A DNA stretch of 64,000 bases from Microcoleus sp. FACHB-672. Its GTDB lineage: Bacteria > Cyanobacteriota > Cyanobacteriia > Cyanobacteriales > Oscillatoriaceae. The notes under the pieces were generated by a model. The model had not been told where the DNA came from. It saw only the letters and a program-made list of their open reading frames with translations, and did no database searches. The translations under genes and the position numbers were made by a program. How positions within the stretch are numbered: position 1 is the stretch's first letter; each line of letters begins with the position of its first letter. Shown one piece after another: positions 47,300 through 58,200 of this stretch. The stretch covers positions 62,001 through 126,000 of the forward strand of contig NZ_JACJOU010000004.1 in NCBI RefSeq assembly GCF_014695725.1, given 5' to 3'.

Positions 47300-47908
47300 A
47301 TGTCGCGATACAGAGGCCCGCGCCTCAGAATTGTACGTCGTCTGGGCGATCTGCCAGGGCTTACTCGCAAACAGCCGAAACGAGCCTACCCACCGGGCCA
47401 ACATGGCCAAAACCGCAAAAAACGGTCTGAGTATGCTATCCGCCTAGAGGAAAAGCAAAAGCTCCGTTTCAATTATGGTCTCACGGAACGGCAACTGCTG
47501 CGCTATGTCCGCAAAGCCCGCCGAGTCACCGGCTCCACCGGCCAGGTCATCCTGCAGCTGTTAGAGATGCGTCTCGATAACACGGTCTTCCGCTTAGGAA
47601 TGGCTCCTACCATTCCAGCCGCCCGCCAGCTAGTGAATCATGGCCACATTACCGTTAACGGTCGTGGAGTCAATATTGCCAGCTATCAGTGCAGGCCGGG
47701 AGAAATCATTGCGGTCAAGGACAAAGAAGCCTCCCGCAAGATAGTTGAAGCCAACTTGGCCAACCCAGGCTTGGCCCATACGCCCAGCCATTTGGAGTTT
47801 GACAAAAACACCTTGGTTGGTAAAGTCAACGGCGTCGTTGAGCGCGAATGGGTGGCCCTACAAGTTAACGAACTGCTTGTGGTTGAATACTACTCCCGCA
47901 AGGCTTAG
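47300..47908 (+). CDS. rpsD: 30S ribosomal protein S4
   Basis: A 202-residue primary rRNA-binding protein of the small subunit. The N-terminal [20 protein letters not shown] and the S4 domain ([40 protein letters not shown]) match the family. GAGAGGA lies 6 bases before the ATG. It is monocistronic here, unlike the alpha operon of many bacteria, a known cyanobacterial arrangement. The five heptamers and an 8-bp stem follow the stop. Confidence 0.97.
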   Translation: MSRYRGPRLRIVRRLGDLPGLTRKQPKRAYPPGQHGQNRKKRSEYAIRLEEKQKLRFNYGLTERQLLRYVRKARRVTGSTGQVILQLLEMRLDNTVFRLGMAPTIPAARQLVNHGHITVNGRGVNIASYQCRPGEIIAVKDKEASRKIVEANLANPGLAHTPSHLEFDKNTLVGKVNGVVEREWVALQVNELLVVEYYSRKA

Positions 47909-47953
47909 GTCACTTGTCTTTTGTCCTGCGTCTACTGTCTTAGGGCAAGTGAC
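47909..47953. repeat. GTC-headed heptamers and stem between rpsD and moaA
   Basis: GTCACTT, GTCTTTT, GTCCTGC, GTCTACT and GTCTTAG run in phase from 47909 to 47943. The first (GTCACTTG) also pairs with CAAGTGAC at 47946-47953, giving an 8-bp stem between the two convergent genes. Confidence 0.65.
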
Positions 47954-47966
47954 AAAGGACAATTGA

Positions 47967-48956
47967 CTAACCTCCTATCTGTGACATGGTGCGCGTATAG
48001 ATACCGGCGGCAGTGCCTGACTCGCGCTGTTTAAAGTTAATCTCTGGTTTGAGACCGAGTAACTGGCGCACCTTCTCCCTCAACTCAGCTAAGGGAACTC
48101 CGCTTCGCAGGGCCGCTTTCAAGTCAATCTGGCCAGCTTCATTTAACAAGCACGGTCGCAACCAGCCGTCTGCTGAGAGGCGCATCCGGTTGCACCGATC
48201 ACAAAAACATTCGGACATTTGACTGATAAATCCCAGCGTGCCTTTAGCACCGGGAATTTGAAATATGTCAGCCGGCCCCGCACCTGTGACTCGCGATTCG
48301 ACCAATCCCCAGCGATCACAAATTTGCTGCCGCAACTGTGCTGATGGCACCCACCCGCAACCATCAAACAAATCGCCGTTGCCAATGGGCATAAACTCAA
48401 TAAATCGGACGTGCCACTGGCGTTCAATGGTAAGAGCGGCTAAATCTAGAACTTCACCATCATTTACGCCCGGAATTACCACGACATTCAGCTTGAGTGG
48501 GTCAAACCCCACCCGATGAGCTGCTTGAATTCCCGCCCAAACTTGTGGCCACCGGCTTCGGCCTGCTTTACCGGCAATTCGATCAAAGGTTGCCGGTTCC
48601 AGCGAGTCTAAACTGATATTTATTCGCCGTAGGCCGGCCTGATATAAATCTTCAGCTAAATCGGCTAATAAAAATCCATTCGTCGTCATCGCCAAGTCTT
48701 CAGTTTCTGGCAACTGGGCAATCTGGCTTACCAATTTCACTACATTCGGACGCAGCAGCGGTTCTCCCCCAGTGAGTCGAAACCGACGAAACCCAACTGG
48801 GATAAAGATTTCTCGAATCAGGGTGAGCAGTTCTTCATCGGTTAGCAAATTCTGTTTCAGGATGTAATCAATTTCCGCCCCCTCTGGCATACAGTATTGG
48901 CAGTTGAAATTGCACCGATCAATCAGACTGATGCGAAGATAATCTACCTGATTCAT
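47967..48956 (-). CDS. moaA: GTP 3',8-cyclase
   Basis: A 329-residue radical-SAM enzyme that starts molybdenum cofactor synthesis. The SAM cluster is CNFNCQYC in [20 protein letters not shown] second 4Fe-4S cluster is formed by [20 protein letters not shown] near residue 265. The [10 protein letters not shown] motif is present, and the C-terminal GG (IGG) needed for activity in MoaA is retained. No other moa genes adjoin. Confidence 0.95.
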   Translation of the reverse strand: MNQVDYLRISLIDRCNFNCQYCMPEGAEIDYILKQNLLTDEELLTLIREIFIPVGFRRFRLTGGEPLLRPNVVKLVSQIAQLPETEDLAMTTNGFLLADLAEDLYQAGLRRINISLDSLEPATFDRIAGKAGRSRWPQVWAGIQAAHRVGFDPLKLNVVVIPGVNDGEVLDLAALTIERQWHVRFIEFMPIGNGDLFDGCGWVPSAQLRQQICDRWGLVESRVTGAGPADIFQIPGAKGTLGFISQMSECFCDRCNRMRLSADGWLRPCLLNEAGQIDLKAALRSGVPLAELREKVRQLLGLKPEINFKQRESGTAAGIYTRTMSQIGG

Positions 48957-49867
48957 ATTTTTATCCTGACCCGGCTTGCGAGTCTGATTGCCGGAACTAG
49001 CCTAAGTGCATACTTCTAAACTAGAGGCGGTTGATTTGCCGGCTCTCATTTTGGCCAGAGCTGCGGCTGTATCTTAATCTTACTTAATATTTACAGTTTA
49101 AAGGATTTTATCGATTTCTCAAATTATCTGAGACACAGCAGCCGTCTCTTAATTGCTCTAAACGCGCAATCGCTCAACTATGCTGTATGGGAAATAGCTG
49201 CTGCTCAATCAATAATGCAAAGTCTTCATTGATAGCCGGCATTTCCTAAAATAGTCAAACATTTTCTACCTGAGCTGGCTCTAGCTCAGTAGGTATTGGC
49301 GGGCCTGAAAACTTGAGCTTTATTAAAAATTTAATAATATTCACTAATATTTTATCATAAATCATTCTAAATTAGAAAATATAAATTTTTTATAAATTAT
49401 GAAGATTCTAGCAAAGCTGTGTTCCGGACAAATGTCTCAGTCAAAATACTTGTTCTAATATTGATTCTTAAAGTTTTGATGAAAGACTCAATAGAATTAC
49501 AACGCTTAAAAGATTATAAGATTACAATCAAGACAATAAAGAGTAAAGTATATTTATGACAACTTCAGCAAACCCAAAGGGGCAGAGCGAAGCATTTTAG
49601 CGATTTGGCGGTGGCAGGTTAGTAGAAAAAACTAAATCCGTTCGGTAAACACCACTCATCAGAGCTAGTCTAGTCTCGCCAAAACAGCTTGAATCGAAGG
49701 CTAACGAAAAATACCTGTTTGTATTTTAAGTTACAACTAAATCAACAGCAAAACAAATTAAATAGTCTGTGTGTCTGACGTACTGTCAGCGAAACTTTCA
49801 AATATTTGGGCAAAATCGGCAGATCGCAGGGTTCAAATTGGCAAGCCAGCAAGCGCTAGAGGATGCA
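48957..49867. other. Gene-free region before the PAS-GGDEF-EAL gene
   Basis: About 900 bases with AT-rich stretches near 49320-49400 and no convincing gene. The 49769-49867 part is in frame with the next gene but is less likely to be coding. A long untranslated leader is possible. No riboswitch or tRNA was recognised. Confidence 0.5.
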
Positions 49868-52800
49868 ATGATTCCAACAACAATGCCGAAAAGTCAAACA
49901 GATGAGCTTGCTAGCTCACCTGCCAAAACGTATGGATTTGAACCTTGGCTGGAAGAGGCATTGGAAGAGATTACTCGCCTAGCCGCACAGGTGTGCGAGG
50001 CACCCATTGCCCTAATTTGCCTGGAAAACGGCTATCAGCATTGCTTTAAATCAAAAGAAAACTTGGAGTTGCCGGCAATTCCTGCTCCCTACCCTTCCAG
50101 CGATGTCGCCTTTTATGCGAAAATCCCCCTAATTGATGCACAAGGTTCTAAAATCGGCACCTTATCCGTCATGGACTTTTTGCCTCACCATCTGGCAAAA
50201 CCGCAGAGGAAAGCCCTGCAAGCCTTAAGCAACAAAGCTGTTATTCTCCTCTGGCGGCACCAGTACCCAACGGGCTTACCTGGTGAACTTGCCCAATTCG
50301 CGCACAAATCGGTATCTGAAACAATAAAACATGGCGTTGATATGGCAGCCGAAGCAGTCTTCTGGATCACCTCAGATGGGCGATGCGTCTATGCCAGTGA
50401 AGCCGCCTGCCGGCAAATAGGCTATTCCCGCGAAGCGCTGCTTAAGTTGAGTGTCTGGGATATCAACTCGGATCTGAGTGCCACAAATTGGTTACAGCAC
50501 TGGCACACCCTGAAACAAACCGGCTCCTTCACCTTAGAATCTTGTAATCACCACAAAAACGGTCAAAATGTGCCGGTGAAACTAACAGGAGATTATCTCG
50601 AATTAGAGGGCAAGCAATACTGTTGCGCCATTGCCCAGCCTCTGGCTGAGTCCACTGAAACGAAGACTTCTGTTCCGGCTGTTGAAGTCGCGGTGAATTT
50701 AACCTGTGCCGAGTTGGAAAGTCAAGTGCTCGCCCTCAGCACTCAATTAAAGCAGGCAAACGAGCAATTACAAAAAGAGATTGAGGAGCGGGAAAAGGTC
50801 GAAAAAGCCTTGCGAGAGCGAGAAGAAATGGTGCAGGCGCTTCTGAATGCGTCGGTAGAGTCACCAGTATTGATTGATTCACAAGGAACCATTCTCGCTG
50901 CGAGCGAAATGGCTGCCCAAAGATTAGGCGTATCCCCGAAAGAAATCACCGACAAGTGTATTTACGAGCTACAACCCGCCGAACTTGCCCACCAGAAAAA
51001 AGTGCAAATAGAGCAAGTCATTCGCACATCAAAGCCGGTACGATTTGAAGAAGAGTGTGCAGAAAGTTGCCTAGAAAGTAGGATATTTCCAGTCTTGGAT
51101 GCTCAGGGTGATGTAACAAGACTGGCGATTTTTGCCCGTGAAGTGAGAGAACAAAAACAAAATATTGGAACAAGAGATTATACTTCTATCTTGGAATATC
51201 GTCCGCTGCTTGAGCGGATAAACGAAGGTTTGTTAATTGCCGACAAAGACGGCACCATCGAATTTGTGAATCAGCACTTTTGCGAAATGCTGGGCTACAA
51301 AGTAGAGGAATTGCTAGGGCGATCAGAAGATGACTTAGTCGCGGGAGAAGCCGACTATTGCTTATTGCAAGAAAAAAGACAGCAATACAGCACCGGCACT
51401 TACGAAGATTATGAAATCGAACTGCGGAAAAAGTCGGGAGAAACAATTTGGGTGTTAGTCAGTGGGACGCCGGTGTTTGATGGACATCACTGCCTGAGTA
51501 GTTCGATGAAAATTCACACAGATATCACCCAGCGTAAACAAGCCGAGGCAACACTGCGAGCCTCTGAAGAGTTACATCGAATCACCCTATCTAACATTAC
51601 AGAAGCAGTTTTTATCACCGATGAAGCCGGCAAAATAACATTTATCGGACCCAACGCCCAAGTTTCGTTCGGATATTCAGTCGCAGAAATTCATGCGTTA
51701 GGCAAAATTTCTAAGCTGCTAGGAGAAAATATTTTTGACTGGGAACAGCTGAAAAGGACAGGAGAAGTTCAAAATATCGAGCGGCAGGTAAGGAACAAAG
51801 CCGGTAAGCGCCGCACCATGCTCGTGAACGTCAAGCGTGTCTCCATCCAAGAGGGAACCATTCTTTATAGTTGCCGGGACATTACAGATCGCAGAAAGGC
51901 AGAGGAAGCCCTGTATGAAGAGAGAGAAAGCTTCCGCCTTTTACTAGAAAGCGTCAAAGACTACGCCATTTTCATGCTAGATCCCCTCGGTCAGGTGGTT
52001 AGCTGGAACCCCGGTGCGGAAGGCATCACCGGCTATTTAGCCTCTGAGATTGTGGGAAAGCATTTTTCTTGCTTTTACACCAGCGAAGAAATTCAGGAAG
52101 AAAAACCGTGGAAAGCCCTCAAACAAGCTGCCCTTGCCGGCCGGCTTGAAGAAGAAGGCTGGCGCGTGCGCCAAGACGGTTCGCAATTTTGGGCTGATGT
52201 GATTATTACCGTCTCTCGCGATAAATTTGGCTATCTGCGGGGCTTCTCAGTCGTCACCCGCGACATTACAGAGCGCAAGCGGGCGCAAGAGCAATTATGG
52301 CACGCAGCATACCACGATCCCCTCACCGGCTTGCCTAACCGTGCCTGGTTTACCAACTGCTTGTGGAGTGCCGTTAAAGTGGTCAAACAGCGACCAGATT
52401 ACAGATTTGCCGTACTGTTTCTGGACTGGGATCGCTTCAAGCTGATTAATGATAGCCTTGGGCACAGTATTGGGGATCAGTTGCTGATCGCCTTCGCTCA
52501 CCGGCTGCAAACTTGCCTGCGCCCTAATGATACCGTCGCCCGTCTGGGAGGAGATGAATTTGCGATTCTCCTCGACAGTATCCAAGATGCCGGTGATGCC
52601 AGTGCTGTAGCAGATCAGATCCATGCCACTTTAAAGTCACCGTTCCACATCAACGGACATGAAGTGTTTACAACTGTCAGCATTGGCATTGCCCTTAGCC
52701 AAACTGAAGTCCCAGAAATAGCCTCTGGTGACGCCTCACCCTTCACCCTGGACTGTTATAGCCGGCCTGAAGACCTCCTGCGCGACGCTGACACCGCCAT

Positions 52801-53716
52801 GTATCGCGCTAAAAGCTTAGGAAGAGCGCGTCATGAAGTTTTCAACGCCGCCATGCACGCCAACGCATTAGAGCGCCTGCACTTAGAAACAGACTTGCGG
52901 CGAGCCATCTTAGGAAAAGATGAAACAGCAACGATAAAAAATGGGGAAAAAATTCTTAATTCTCCTGTCTCTAGTCTCCATACTTCATTCCTACTTCACT
53001 ATCAACCGATTGTGTCCCTCAAGACGGGTAAACTCTTAGGTTTCGAGGCACTCCTTCGTTGGCAGCACCCCACACGAGGCTTCATCTCACCAACCGAATT
53101 TATTCCCATTGCCGAAGATACTGGCTTGATTGTTCCTCTCGGACAGTGGGTTTTGCGCGAAGCTTGTTTGCAGATGGCTGAATGGCAAAAACAGTTCAAC
53201 ACTCAAGAACTGTCCGTGAATGTGAATATATCTAGCAAACAACTGACAGCACCGTGTTTAATCGAGCAAATTGATGAAATTCTCCTCGAAAGTGGGCTAG
53301 AGGCGACAAGCTTAAAGCTGGAAATTACGGAAAGTTTGCTGATGGAAAATGCCGCAGCCGCAGCGAAAGTGCTCGACCAACTTAAAGCCAGAAACATTCA
53401 GTTATGTATCGATGATTTTGGCACCGGCTATTCTTCTTTGAGCTATTTGCAAAGCTTGCCGGTGAGTACCTTAAAAATTGACCGTTCCTTTGTCAGCCGG
53501 TTAGATAGTCAGGATGAAAATTCAGAAATTGTTAAGGCCATTGTTGTGCTAGCAAATAATTTAGGGATGGATGTAGTCGCAGAGGGAATAGAAACCGAGC
53601 AACAACTAATGCAACTCAAAGGACTGCAATGCGACTCCGGGCAAGGATATTTATTTTCTAAACCTTTGGATACAAAAATGGCTGAGGCATTGATAACCTC
53701 AGCACCTAAGTGGTGA
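49868..53716 (+). CDS. PAS-GGDEF-EAL c-di-GMP signalling protein
   Basis: A 1282-residue protein if translation begins at the ATG at 49868, which has AGAGGA a few bases upstream; a GTG at 49769 would add 33 residues. A GAF-like N-terminus (about 20-155) is followed by PAS domains at roughly 160, 325, 447, 573 and 693, with a coiled coil near 285-320. The GGDEF domain (about 812-985) has an intact RLGGDEF at residue 892. The EAL domain (about 1042-1282) has FEALLRW and DDFGTGYSSL. Both diguanylate cyclase and phosphodiesterase look catalytically complete. It has no transmembrane segment. The inputs of the PAS domains are unknown. Confidence 0.94.
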   Translation: MIPTTMPKSQTDELASSPAKTYGFEPWLEEALEEITRLAAQVCEAPIALICLENGYQHCFKSKENLELPAIPAPYPSSDVAFYAKIPLIDAQGSKIGTLSVMDFLPHHLAKPQRKALQALSNKAVILLWRHQYPTGLPGELAQFAHKSVSETIKHGVDMAAEAVFWITSDGRCVYASEAACRQIGYSREALLKLSVWDINSDLSATNWLQHWHTLKQTGSFTLESCNHHKNGQNVPVKLTGDYLELEGKQYCCAIAQPLAESTETKTSVPAVEVAVNLTCAELESQVLALSTQLKQANEQLQKEIEEREKVEKALREREEMVQALLNASVESPVLIDSQGTILAASEMAAQRLGVSPKEITDKCIYELQPAELAHQKKVQIEQVIRTSKPVRFEEECAESCLESRIFPVLDAQGDVTRLAIFAREVREQKQNIGTRDYTSILEYRPLLERINEGLLIADKDGTIEFVNQHFCEMLGYKVEELLGRSEDDLVAGEADYCLLQEKRQQYSTGTYEDYEIELRKKSGETIWVLVSGTPVFDGHHCLSSSMKIHTDITQRKQAEATLRASEELHRITLSNITEAVFITDEAGKITFIGPNAQVSFGYSVAEIHALGKISKLLGENIFDWEQLKRTGEVQNIERQVRNKAGKRRTMLVNVKRVSIQEGTILYSCRDITDRRKAEEALYEERESFRLLLESVKDYAIFMLDPLGQVVSWNPGAEGITGYLASEIVGKHFSCFYTSEEIQEEKPWKALKQAALAGRLEEEGWRVRQDGSQFWADVIITVSRDKFGYLRGFSVVTRDITERKRAQEQLWHAAYHDPLTGLPNRAWFTNCLWSAVKVVKQRPDYRFAVLFLDWDRFKLINDSLGHSIGDQLLIAFAHRLQTCLRPNDTVARLGGDEFAILLDSIQDAGDASAVADQIHATLKSPFHINGHEVFTTVSIGIALSQTEVPEIASGDASPFTLDCYSRPEDLLRDADTAMYRAKSLGRARHEVFNAAMHANALERLHLETDLRRAILGKDETATIKNGEKILNSPVSSLHTSFLLHYQPIVSLKTGKLLGFEALLRWQHPTRGFISPTEFIPIAEDTGLIVPLGQWVLREACLQMAEWQKQFNTQELSVNVNISSKQLTAPCLIEQIDEILLESGLEATSLKLEITESLLMENAAAAAKVLDQLKARNIQLCIDDFGTGYSSLSYLQSLPVSTLKIDRSFVSRLDSQDENSEIVKAIVVLANNLGMDVVAEGIETEQQLMQLKGLQCDSGQGYLFSKPLDTKMAEALITSAPKW

Positions 53717-54074
53717 GAGAGGAGTGCTGAATTTGGAGTTTTGAGTTCAAGAGGTTGATAGACTAATGAGTATTTAACTTGGCAATATCTCTCGGACTCT
53801 ACGCTAATAGACTATAAAGAAATTCTATAAAGGAATATGTATATTAACCGCAAAATAGCTACAGAAACACAGTAAATTGTTCTCGATAAAAGCTTAGAAG
53901 ACTTGCAGAAACTAACCATATAAAATAATTAATAGAAGTTCCCATGAAAACGGATAAATGAAAAATTAGACAAAAATGTTATATTTTCTATCTATTTTTT
54001 AGAGAGTAGCAGTGGAGAGAACTTAACTTTAGCTTTCCTATTAATTAAGTTATGAAATATGGGCAGGTAAGAAT
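53717..54074. other. Gene-free region
   Basis: About 360 AT-rich bases with no open frame or repeat that I would call. It precedes the alpha/beta hydrolase, whose ATG is preceded by GGCAGGTAAG, a weak ribosome-binding site. Confidence 0.5.
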
Positions 54075-54968
54075 ATGTCTCTAATAGGCCATGTGTATTC
54101 CAGCGGTTTTAAACTCCAGTATATTATTGAGGGGAACGGGGTTCCTACCATTGTGGTTGGAAGTTCACTGTATTATTCTCGAACCTTCTCTAACAATCTT
54201 CGTAATAGCCTAAAGTTAGTCTTTGTCGATCATCGAGGTTTTTCACCTCCTTATGATTGTAAAGATACTGCTCAGTTCCAGTTAGACGCACTGGTTGATG
54301 ATATTGAACTCGTTAGGAAAGAGTTAGGATTTGACAAGATTATTGTTATTGGTCATTCAGGTCATGCATTTATGGCGTTGGAATATGCGAAAAAATATCC
54401 TGCCAATGTGTCTCATGTGGTAATGATGTGTGCCGGCCCAAATTTGTCGCAGGAAAGCCATCTTGCGACTCAACGGTATCTGAATGACTCTGTTTGCCCT
54501 GAGCGTAAAGCAGCGCTTGCTGAAAACCTAGCTAGGTTGCCTCAAGAAATCGAAGCTGCACCTGAGAAAGCCTTTATTACCTATTGCCTTCTCATGGGAC
54601 CCAAAAGTTGGTTTGACTACAACTTTGACGCGACAAAGCTTTGGGAAGGAGTAGAAGTCAATATGGCTATGTTTGATTATGTTTGGGGCGAGGTTTTTCG
54701 CGACATAGATATCGCTAAAAACTTAGATAAGTTGCAAGCACCTGTATTTCTGGCCCTTGGTCGCTATGATTATCTTCAGCCACCGGCATATCTATGGGAA
54801 TCTGTAAGAGACAAGTTCAGTAATCTGACTATCCGCATATTTGAGAAGAGTAGTCATGCCCCTCAGTTTGAAGAACCGGCACTCTTTGATAAAGAGTTAG
54901 TCGAGTGGCTTTTCAATGTCAGCATAATTATGCAAAGCGATATTCAAGCACTCAGCAATGCAGAATAA
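54075..54968 (+). CDS. Alpha/beta hydrolase
   Basis: A 297-residue soluble hydrolase of the prolyl-aminopeptidase/epoxide-hydrolase type. The nucleophile elbow is GHSGH (serine near residue 98). The oxyanion region is in VGSSLYYSRTF, FVDHRGFSPP follows, and the late histidine is in KSSHAPQFEEP near the C-terminus. The catalytic acid is probably Asp in LALGRYDYLQPP. The substrate is unknown. A DUF2834 gene follows 46 bases after the stop and may be co-transcribed. Confidence 0.85.
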   Translation: MSLIGHVYSSGFKLQYIIEGNGVPTIVVGSSLYYSRTFSNNLRNSLKLVFVDHRGFSPPYDCKDTAQFQLDALVDDIELVRKELGFDKIIVIGHSGHAFMALEYAKKYPANVSHVVMMCAGPNLSQESHLATQRYLNDSVCPERKAALAENLARLPQEIEAAPEKAFITYCLLMGPKSWFDYNFDATKLWEGVEVNMAMFDYVWGEVFRDIDIAKNLDKLQAPVFLALGRYDYLQPPAYLWESVRDKFSNLTIRIFEKSSHAPQFEEPALFDKELVEWLFNVSIIMQSDIQALSNAE

Positions 54969-55014
54969 ACTCCCAAATACAGCGATTTTTAATTAACAAA
55001 GTGAAGGTTTGAAA

Positions 55015-55335
55015 ATGTTGAAAATTGCCTATTTAATTTTCTGTATTCTAGGCACTGCTTTGCCCTACTCCCAGTTTATCCCGTTTCTTTTAGAAGAAGG
55101 GTTGAATATTAACGCTTTCTTCGGAGAGTTGTTTGCCAATCAAATTTCCGGTTTTTTCGGCATGGATGTCATAGTGTCATCCCTGGTTTTTGGTACTTAT
55201 GTATTTAGCGAAGGTTCGCGTCTAAAAATGAAAAACTTGTGGATTTATATTGCCAGTAACTTACTGGTGGGTGTTTCCCTGGGTTTGCCTTTATTTCTCC
55301 TAATGCGGCAGCGCAAACTTGAAGAAACACCTTGA
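55015..55335 (+). CDS. DUF2834 family membrane protein
   Basis: A 106-residue protein with three hydrophobic helices and the DUF2834 pattern: GTALPYSQFIPFLLEEGLNI, then FFGELFANQISGFFGMDVIV, then ASNLLVGVSLGLPLFLLMRQ. Its function is unknown. The ATG at 55015 is preferred over the TTG at 55009. It is 46 bases downstream of the alpha/beta hydrolase. Confidence 0.8.
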   Translation: MLKIAYLIFCILGTALPYSQFIPFLLEEGLNINAFFGELFANQISGFFGMDVIVSSLVFGTYVFSEGSRLKMKNLWIYIASNLLVGVSLGLPLFLLMRQRKLEETP

Positions 55336-55479
55336 GAGTTTTGTAGTTGTGGGGTTTTGCTTTCGCTAAACCCAACCTACACAATCTGAAAAAAACGAAC
55401 ATCAACTAACCACTCGTTCTATCAGATTTTACACTTATACCATTAACTAAAAAGCCTTATCTTTTTACTCTACTAGCCC

Positions 55480-57048
55480 CTAGCCCCTTTTTGAGGTCTG
55501 CGAGATCGCCATAGAACCGGCTACAGAAATTGGCTCTAAAACTGGCTCCATTCGCGGCTTTAAGGGTAAGAAATTGCGAATAAGCTGGCCCACTGAAAGA
55601 CTGCGGCGTTCTTGGACAAACAGCAAAGGCAAAATGGCCACCAGTCGGAGGACGGCTGAGAGGGCAAATAAGCCGGTTAAACCACCGACTGCCGGGATCT
55701 CGGCAAGAAAACCCCCGACTGTAGTTCCCAACGCACCCGTTACACCGGCAACGGCGGCGGCAATGCCAAAGTAGGTAGATGGCTGTCGTTTTGGTGCGAT
55801 TTCCATCTGGATATTATTACTGCACAGGTCAATTGCCGCCCAAGTGCCGCCACCCAGCGCGTGCAGTAGTGGCAACCACAACCAAAGGGACAGAGAATTG
55901 TTGCTGGTGCCGACCCAGAGTAAAGGCGTCACTCCGACTAAAATCCCAACCAAAAGCAGGATGGGCCGGTTGCCCAACCGATCTGCCAATTTACCCCAAA
56001 GCATCAGCATCAGCAAGTTTGCTCCAGCGCTACAGCTGTTAAAAATTGTCACCCAACTCACATCCAAGCCTAAATCTTTCAGCAGGTAGAGATTGAAGAA
56101 GGGGCTGCTGAGATTAACCGCAAACGTCCAAAAACCAAAGTAGAACAGAAACATTAAGAAATTGCTGTCTTTGAGGAGTGCAGCGAAGTTTTTTGTCTCT
56201 GTTTCTTCCTCTTTCCCCGTCTCCGCCTTTTGGGGGTTCTCCTGCTGCTGGGGGTTAACATCTGCCATGAAACACTGACACCCCAGACTGATTAATCCTG
56301 CGATGACTCCGACAGATAAAGCGACTCCATAGCCTTGAATGGTGCCGCCGGCCCATGCCGATACGACGATTCCCATCAGTGGCACGCCTAGCAGTGTTGT
56401 CAAGCTGCCGGCACTGTTGCGAAAGCCAAAATACCGCCCTCGCAGCCGATGGGGAACTAATACGCTCATCCAGCTTAGCCACGAAGCACTGCCTAGTGCT
56501 GAGAGCAAATTGGCGGCAAAGACAACGGCTAGCGTCCCTTGCAACAGCAGGTGCCGGTCTGCGTGAGACCAACTAGCAAACCCGATCCCCACCACTAAAA
56601 TCAACCACAACAGCCTTGAGAAGCCAAACATCAGCAAGTTATACCGGCTGCGACTCGTCTGCCGGTCTGCTAAATAAGCTCCCACCGGCTGCAGGAAGTT
56701 CATCACCATCGGCAGCGCACACAGCAAGCCAATTTCCCAACTCGTCGCCCCCAACCGTAGCGCGAAGTCTGTTAGCAACACGCCGGTGGTGGCTGCGCCA
56801 AAAATGTTGGAAAAGACACTATCAAACGTTGAAGCTTTTAAGCTAGAACGTATTGCCTGCTTAGAAATCCCCTTTTGCTCCCCCGTCGGTTCGCAAGTGC
56901 TGAGCACTTCGCAAGGCACGATGGAGTCGGAAATCTTCGTTTCTGAAATCTCCGGGTTTGAGAGAGAAAGTGATTCAACAGGAGCAAAATCCACCACGGG
57001 TCTGAGCATATGGGAATTGGCAACCTTTTGATATGAGTTGGAGTTCAT
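55480..57048 (-). CDS. MFS transporter, paralogue 2
   Basis: A 522-residue major facilitator with about 12 hydrophobic helices and a soluble N-terminus of about 70 residues. It shares the RGRYFGFRNSAGSLTTLLG stretch, the GGTWAAIDLCS helix and the N-terminal AIRSSLKA pattern with the protein at 11569-13152. The two are therefore paralogues that have diverged considerably at the nucleotide level. Substrate unknown. Its final codons overlap a CTAGCCC heptamer pair (55473-55486). Confidence 0.85.
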   Translation of the reverse strand: MNSNSYQKVANSHMLRPVVDFAPVESLSLSNPEISETKISDSIVPCEVLSTCEPTGEQKGISKQAIRSSLKASTFDSVFSNIFGAATTGVLLTDFALRLGATSWEIGLLCALPMVMNFLQPVGAYLADRQTSRSRYNLLMFGFSRLLWLILVVGIGFASWSHADRHLLLQGTLAVVFAANLLSALGSASWLSWMSVLVPHRLRGRYFGFRNSAGSLTTLLGVPLMGIVVSAWAGGTIQGYGVALSVGVIAGLISLGCQCFMADVNPQQQENPQKAETGKEEETETKNFAALLKDSNFLMFLFYFGFWTFAVNLSSPFFNLYLLKDLGLDVSWVTIFNSCSAGANLLMLMLWGKLADRLGNRPILLLVGILVGVTPLLWVGTSNNSLSLWLWLPLLHALGGGTWAAIDLCSNNIQMEIAPKRQPSTYFGIAAAVAGVTGALGTTVGGFLAEIPAVGGLTGLFALSAVLRLVAILPLLFVQERRSLSVGQLIRNFLPLKPRMEPVLEPISVAGSMAISQTSKRG

Positions 57049-58200
57049 GGCTGAGTGTTGCTAAGGGCAAGGTAATCTGCTGAAACTGTTTCGTCTCTTG
57101 GCTTTTACCGCTCAAACAAAACTCAAAATCCGTGCATTGAATATCTTGGGAGTTGAGCGAAGAATGAAGCCAACCCCACCTTCAATAAACAAGTATCGAA
57201 GGCGAGGCTAGCGTTACCGGGTAATTCTCTGAAAGTAAAGGGTGAGCGAGTGTGAACACATCCATCAGCCGGGAGATATGTCTCAATATTTTGAGACAAA
57301 ACTACACAATTTGTCTGGGTGTTCCTATGCAATTTGCGATCATCTACAGTGCTTATTGACATTAAGACAAGGATGTGCAGTGTATTGGTCTATTCTTCTT
57401 AGAATGCCCAATCACTGCCGGTTAATCTCAATAAATTGATAGGAACTGCAAATAGCCCAGATAAAAGCGTACCCTGCCCTCTTCCCTTGGCTATAAAAAA
57501 GCAAGCTTGAGCAGCGCTTGACTTTGATGGTTGAGTCTGCCAGAAGAGAGGAAAAGCAACTGATACCAAATCCGGTTATGAGAGACACCTTACAGATTGA
57601 CAAAATTCTCTTGGAGCAAAGGTTTTGGTTGGGTGAAAGGAGTGATATCAAAAAGGATTTGGTATCACTTATAACAAATGCAGTTTCACAGTCCAATCAC
57701 TTGAAAATTGTTGTAATTAAGTTTCCGGAAATGTATCTGTAGAAGAGTAATAAACAATAACCGATAAGGGTGCTGTCAGGTGGTAGATCGCCTTGCTTAC
57801 GATTGAGCAAGATTCTGCTTAGAACAAGTCAGGAATCAAATCGAGGAAATTACTTGCGATATCAGGGTCGTGTCGCGGTATGAGCGCATTTTTTACAGTT
57901 GACGGTAGTTCCCAAAATCCTTGTTAACAGCAGAATTCGTCTGTCGTTATATGCCCAAGATGCTGGATGGTTGGACAACGATGACTTTTGGGGAAGTTGG
58001 GTGGTCTAGTCTGGCGAGGTGAACTAAGGTATGCGAGAGGCTCAATTCAATGGTGATGGAGCAGATTAGACCATCACACATGAGGTTCTACCTTAGAAAA
58101 GATGATCTTGAAGGTGGGTTGGAAAACCCTGCTCATCAACTTTCAATTCAAGATACGCAAATCATTCATCCATTTTACAAAATATAGTAGGAGAAATCGC
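57049..58200. other. Long gene-poor region before the S74 gene
   Basis: About 1150 bases. The only structure I can support is the MITE at 57561-57667. A heptamer-like tract or coding remnant was sought around 57740-58100, but the readings are broken by stops. The region just before the S74 gene carries AGGAG, seven bases before its ATG. Confidence 0.55.
57561..57667. mobile_element. MITE related to the IS630-type element at 62128
   Basis: TGATACCAAATCC (57561-57573) and GGATTTGGTATCA (57655-57667) are perfect inverted ends of a 107-base element. The outer sequence ATACCAAATCCGGTT is the end of the IS at 62128-63004, so this looks like a non-autonomous derivative of that IS. There is no transposase inside. 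Confidence 0.8.

Noticed and set aside
57518-57742. 74-codon frame across the MITE
   Set aside because: It runs through the inverted repeats of the MITE, and its amino acids reflect that sequence rather than a protein family.
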